From Verrucomicrobiota bacterium (GTDB lineage: Bacteria > Verrucomicrobiota > Verrucomicrobiia > Limisphaerales > J093): 7,420 bases of DNA. The position numbers and the translations under genes were made by a program. Below, piece by piece: positions 5,025 to 7,420 of the stretch (positions within the stretch are counted from its first letter, which is position 1; each line of letters opens with the position of its first letter). Where the stretch lies: contig RFJD01000210.1 of assembly GCA_003695015.1 (NCBI GenBank), forward strand, positions 1 to 7,420. The letters run 5' to 3'. The notes under the pieces are model-generated. The model did not search any database and was not told the origin of the DNA. It was given only the letters and a program-made list of their open reading frames with translations.

Positions 5025-6067
5025 GCGCGCATCCGAACAAGAACAACCATCGCAAACCCCGCGATCCCGAGCTGCAAAAGCGGATCGACGACCTCATCGC
5101 CTGGAAGGGCGGTGGTCACAATCCGGACCTGGTGGCGGACATCATCGAAGACGCCCTCAAGCTGCTGCATGATGTCGAGCATCGGGGCGATGCCCGCGTG
5201 CTCCAAATGGCGGTCCGGGAACTGCGCTACGCCTTCCGGGTGTTCGCGCCTTACGCCGACCGCCGCAAGGTGTCGATCTTCGGCTCGGCACGGACCTCCA
5301 AGGAGGCGCCCGAATACCGGCAGGCCGTCGAGTTCGGGCGGCGCATGGCCGAGGCCGGCTTCATGGTCATCACCGGGGCCGGCCCCGGGATCATGGAGGC
5401 GGGACACGAGGGCGCCGGCCTCGAGCACAGTTTCGGCGTCAACATCCGGCTGCCTTGGGAACAGGCCGCCAATCCGGTCATCGAAGGCGATCGCAAGCTC
5501 ATCAACTTCAAGTACTTCTTCACCCGCAAACTGACCTTCATCCGGCACTCGGACGCAGTGGCTCTCTTCCCCGGCGGGTTCGGCACCATGGACGAGGGTT
5601 ACGAGGCCCTCACGCTCATGCAGACCGGCAAGAGCCAGTTGATGCCGCTGGTGATGATCGATCCGCCGGGCGGCACGTTCTGGCGGCGTTGGCACGAACA
5701 TGTACAGGATCTCCTCCTGGCCAATGGGCTCATTTCCGAGCAAGACCTGAACCTCTACTTCCTGACCGACGATGTCGCCCAGGCGGTCCGGCACATCCGG
5801 CGCTTTTACCGGAACTACCACTCGAGCCGGTACGTCGGGGATCTGCTGGTCATCCGGCTGAATCATCCCCCCGGCCCCACCGCGGTGGAAGCGCTCAACG
5901 AGGACTTCGCCGACATCATCAACGGCGAACCGTTGCGCGTGGTCGATCCTCTGCCGGAGGAAGTGGCGGACAAGGATTGCCTGGACCGGCCGCGGGTGGC
6001 CTTCGGGTTCGACCGGAAGTCCTACGGGCGCCTGCGGCTGTTGATCGACCGGCTCAACCTGCTTTGA
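5021..6067 (+). CDS. LOG-family (TIGR00730-like) nucleoside 5'-monophosphate phosphoribohydrolase
   Basis: This 348-residue Rossmann-fold protein carries the LOG signature: GSAR (88-91), GAGPGIMEA (119-127), an Arg-Lys pair (169-170), and PGGFGTMDE (184-192) with its catalytic-type Glu192. Family members cleave the N-glycosidic bond of nucleoside 5'-monophosphates, releasing base and ribose 5-phosphate. They include cytokinin-activating LOG enzymes and bacterial nucleotide hydrolases. It is much longer than plant-type LOG (about 200 residues). It has an extra N-terminal helical part (1-80, with EDALKLLHDVEHRGD) and a C-terminal extension from about 250 that I do not recognise. It has no signal peptide, so it acts in the cytoplasm. 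Start ATG 5021 overlaps the sulfatase stop (ATGA); with no Shine-Dalgarno site visible, expression likely depends on sulfatase translation. The physiological substrate (AMP-like, damaged or modified nucleotide) is unknown. Confidence 0.88.
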   Translation: MSAHPNKNNHRKPRDPELQKRIDDLIAWKGGGHNPDLVADIIEDALKLLHDVEHRGDARVLQMAVRELRYAFRVFAPYADRRKVSIFGSARTSKEAPEYRQAVEFGRRMAEAGFMVITGAGPGIMEAGHEGAGLEHSFGVNIRLPWEQAANPVIEGDRKLINFKYFFTRKLTFIRHSDAVALFPGGFGTMDEGYEALTLMQTGKSQLMPLVMIDPPGGTFWRRWHEHVQDLLLANGLISEQDLNLYFLTDDVAQAVRHIRRFYRNYHSSRYVGDLLVIRLNHPPGPTAVEALNEDFADIINGEPLRVVDPLPEEVADKDCLDRPRVAFGFDRKSYGRLRLLIDRLNLL

Positions 6068-6091
6068 GCCCGCTCGGGCCCGGTCCGCCCG
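6068..6091. terminator. Possible GC stem-loop between convergent genes
   Basis: The 32-base gap between the LOG stop and the cyclase stop contains CGGGC (6075-6079) and GCCCG (6087-6091), a 5-base-pair stem with a 7-base loop. An alternative pairing is GCCC/GGGC at 6068-6079. The placement suits a shared bidirectional terminator, but stems are short and no T-tract follows on either strand. Confidence 0.25.
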
Positions 6092-6099
6092 CTGCTCGA

Positions 6100-7420
6100 T
6101 CAGGTCCCGGCGGGGGGCGTGTCGTCTGGCTCCTGGTTCCATCGCACGCGGTAAACCGCGACCTTCCCGGCAATGCCCTTCACGGTGGCCGGCGGCAACG
6201 GTTCGCACCGGCGGGCCAGGGCGGGATCCTCCTCCTCCAGACGGCGGAAAGTCGCCTCGCTGATCACGATCCAGTCCCGCTCCGCCACACCCTCCAACCG
6301 GCTGGCGAGGTTCACCTCCCGGCCAAACACGGTGTAGTTGAGGATGTGATTCTCCGAGCCCATGAGGCCCACGACCGCCACGCCGGAATGGATCCCGATG
6401 CCCAGGCTCAGTTCCGGTTGGAGCGGCTCGGGCGGTTCGCCCTTGGCGGCGCGTTCTGCATTGGCGCGCCGGATCGCCTCGTTGGCCGCGTGCCGACGCT
6501 CGTTGATCCGGGCCAGGGTCCGCTGGGCCTCGATGGCCGCCCGCACACAGGCGGCCGCCTGGTTGTCCCGGGTCACCGGCGCCCCCCAAAAGGCCATCAC
6601 GCAGTCGCCGATGTACTTGTCCAGCGTCCCGCCGAACTCCTTGACCCGGTCCGCCACCGCCGCCAACACCTCGTTGACCGAGTCGAGGGTGCGGGCGGCG
6701 TGATCGGCGAGAATCCGCTCCGCCTCGGGGCCTTCGGCGCCGGCCAGCCGGATTCGCTCCCGGGCCTGCCGCTCCTGCTCGTCGGTCATCCGCGTGAACC
6801 CGCGCACGTCGGCGAACATCACCGTCACCGGCCGCAGGCTCCCGCCCAAGTGGATGCTCGGTTGGGCCAGCAGTTCCCGCACGACATCCGGCGCGACCAC
6901 TTTCGAGAAAAGGGACCGCACCCGCCGTTGCTCGCGTCGTTCGACCACGACCCGGCAGGTGACCATGGCCAGATGGGTCAGCAACAACCCACCCCCCAAC
7001 GGGGAAACCAGCGGCAGCCAGATCCGATGCTGGACGAACAAGGACGCCGCCAACCAGGTGAACCCGCCCAACGCCGCGGCGATCAGCAACGTCGAAAGCA
7101 CCGGCCGGACGGTCCACGTCACCCAACCGGCGAACAGCCCCATCAGCACGATCAGGCCCAGCTCCAAAGCCATCGACGGCGGCCGGATGAACCGCCCCAT
7201 CAGCAGGCTGTTGGCCACGTTCCAATGCAGGCTGACCAGATAGGTCTCGTGGGCCAGCGGCGTGGCTCCCACGTCCGAGATGTTGCTCCCCGTGCCCAAT
7301 GACCCCACCACCACCAAGTGGCCCGCCAGCGCCGGCTCGATCTTCTCGCCCGCCTGCCGGTACTGGTCCATGGCCAGGACGTCGGTGAAGCTGACCTTGA
7401 AAATCCGCGGGTCGTTCCAC
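6100..7420 (-). CDS. CHASE2-domain membrane adenylate cyclase, class III (N-terminus beyond window)
   Basis: The frame is open through the right edge, so the 5' end is missing. Residue numbers here count from the first visible Met (7371), which is probably not the true start: sixteen upstream codons (WNDPRIFKVSFTDVLA) continue a CHASE2-like pattern. Residues 1-65 resemble the end of a CHASE2 sensor (VVVGSLGTGSNISDVGATPL). Three membrane segments follow at about 68-88, 91-113 and 117-139, then a class III cyclase domain from about 180. Metal ligands are Asp188 (FADVRGFT) and Asp256 (DKYIGD). Lys252 and Thr347 (NYTVFG) form the adenine-specifying pair, and Asn354 and Arg358 (VNLASR) the transition-state pair. 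All six canonical residues are present, so it should make cAMP at the inner membrane under control of a periplasmic sensor. Two charged insertions (about 200-225 and 290-318) lengthen the domain. Confidence 0.9.
   Translation of the reverse strand, partial: WNDPRIFKVSFTDVLAMDQYRQAGEKIEPALAGHLVVVGSLGTGSNISDVGATPLAHETYLVSLHWNVANSLLMGRFIRPPSMALELGLIVLMGLFAGWVTWTVRPVLSTLLIAAALGGFTWLAASLFVQHRIWLPLVSPLGGGLLLTHLAMVTCRVVVERREQRRVRSLFSKVVAPDVVRELLAQPSIHLGGSLRPVTVMFADVRGFTRMTDEQERQARERIRLAGAEGPEAERILADHAARTLDSVNEVLAAVADRVKEFGGTLDKYIGDCVMAFWGAPVTRDNQAAACVRAAIEAQRTLARINERRHAANEAIRRANAERAAKGEPPEPLQPELSLGIGIHSGVAVVGLMGSENHILNYTVFGREVNLASRLEGVAERDWIVISEATFRRLEEEDPALARRCEPLPPATVKGIAGKVAVYRVRWNQEPDDTPPAGT

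Noticed and set aside
2981..6067. Open frame of about 1028 codons reading into the LOG gene from far upstream
   Set aside because: The part before 5021 lies out of frame with the HxlR and sulfatase genes, which both have full family motifs. Its translation is Arg/Pro/Gly-rich without domains. ATG 5021 is the sensible start, so no fusion protein is called.
5455..7302. Plus-strand open frame of about 615 codons across the cyclase gene
   Set aside because: It is antisense to the cyclase with its intact active site, and the translation is rich in Gln, His, Arg and Pro with no recognisable domain.
4988..7420. Long minus-strand open frame of about 810 codons spanning the LOG gene and cyclase region
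   Set aside because: It runs antisense to a clear LOG-family gene and out of frame with the clear cyclase gene. It shows no family motifs and is low-complexity Gly/Arg/Pro/Ala, the usual result of few stop codons in GC-rich DNA.
1..7420. Mobile elements, CRISPR arrays, tRNA or rRNA genes, defence or phage modules
   Set aside because: No transposase or integrase motifs, no regularly spaced repeats, no tRNA-like cloverleaf and no terminal inverted repeats were seen; almost all of the window is taken by recognisable coding sequence.

Overview
The window is a GC-rich, gene-dense bacterial segment holding nine genes, two of them cut by the window edges. The organism is most likely a Gram-negative member of the Planctomycetota-Verrucomicrobiota-Chlamydiota (PVC) group, with Verrucomicrobiota favoured. 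This is inferred from the style of the type II secretion pseudopilins, the secreted formylglycine-type sulfatase, and the CHASE2-adenylate cyclase. No rRNA or other marker gene confirms it.

Region 1 (1-2550, + strand) is the tail of a type II secretion (T2SS) pseudopilin operon in the canonical order gspH (3' end only), gspI, gspJ, gspK. The genes overlap by 4 and 1 bases or sit 2 bases apart, so translation is probably coupled. Together H, I, J and K would form or cap the tip of the periplasmic pseudopilus that pushes folded proteins through the outer-membrane secretin. No gspL or gspM follows gspK; the next gene faces the other way.

Region 2 (2551-3458) holds a small CPVC thioredoxin/glutaredoxin-fold protein on the minus strand and an HxlR-family winged-helix regulator on the plus strand. 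They diverge from a shared 142-base intergenic region. That region carries a GTGAC/GTCAC palindrome and a tandem 13-base near-repeat just before the regulator start. This looks like a small self-contained thiol/redox-linked regulatory module and is the most interesting part of the window.

Region 3 (3459-6067, + strand) is a two-gene unit: an exported S1-type sulfatase with a CTPSR formylglycine site, overlapping by ATGA with a LOG-family (TIGR00730-like) nucleotide phosphoribohydrolase. A periplasmic or extracellular sulfatase coupled to a cytoplasmic nucleotide hydrolase is an unexpected pair.

Region 4 (6068-7420, - strand) is a convergent CHASE2-transmembrane-class III adenylate cyclase, whose N-terminal part lies beyond the right edge.

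No RNA genes, insertion sequences, CRISPR arrays or phage genes were seen. The only gene-free stretches are short: 67, 142, 102 and 32 bases.
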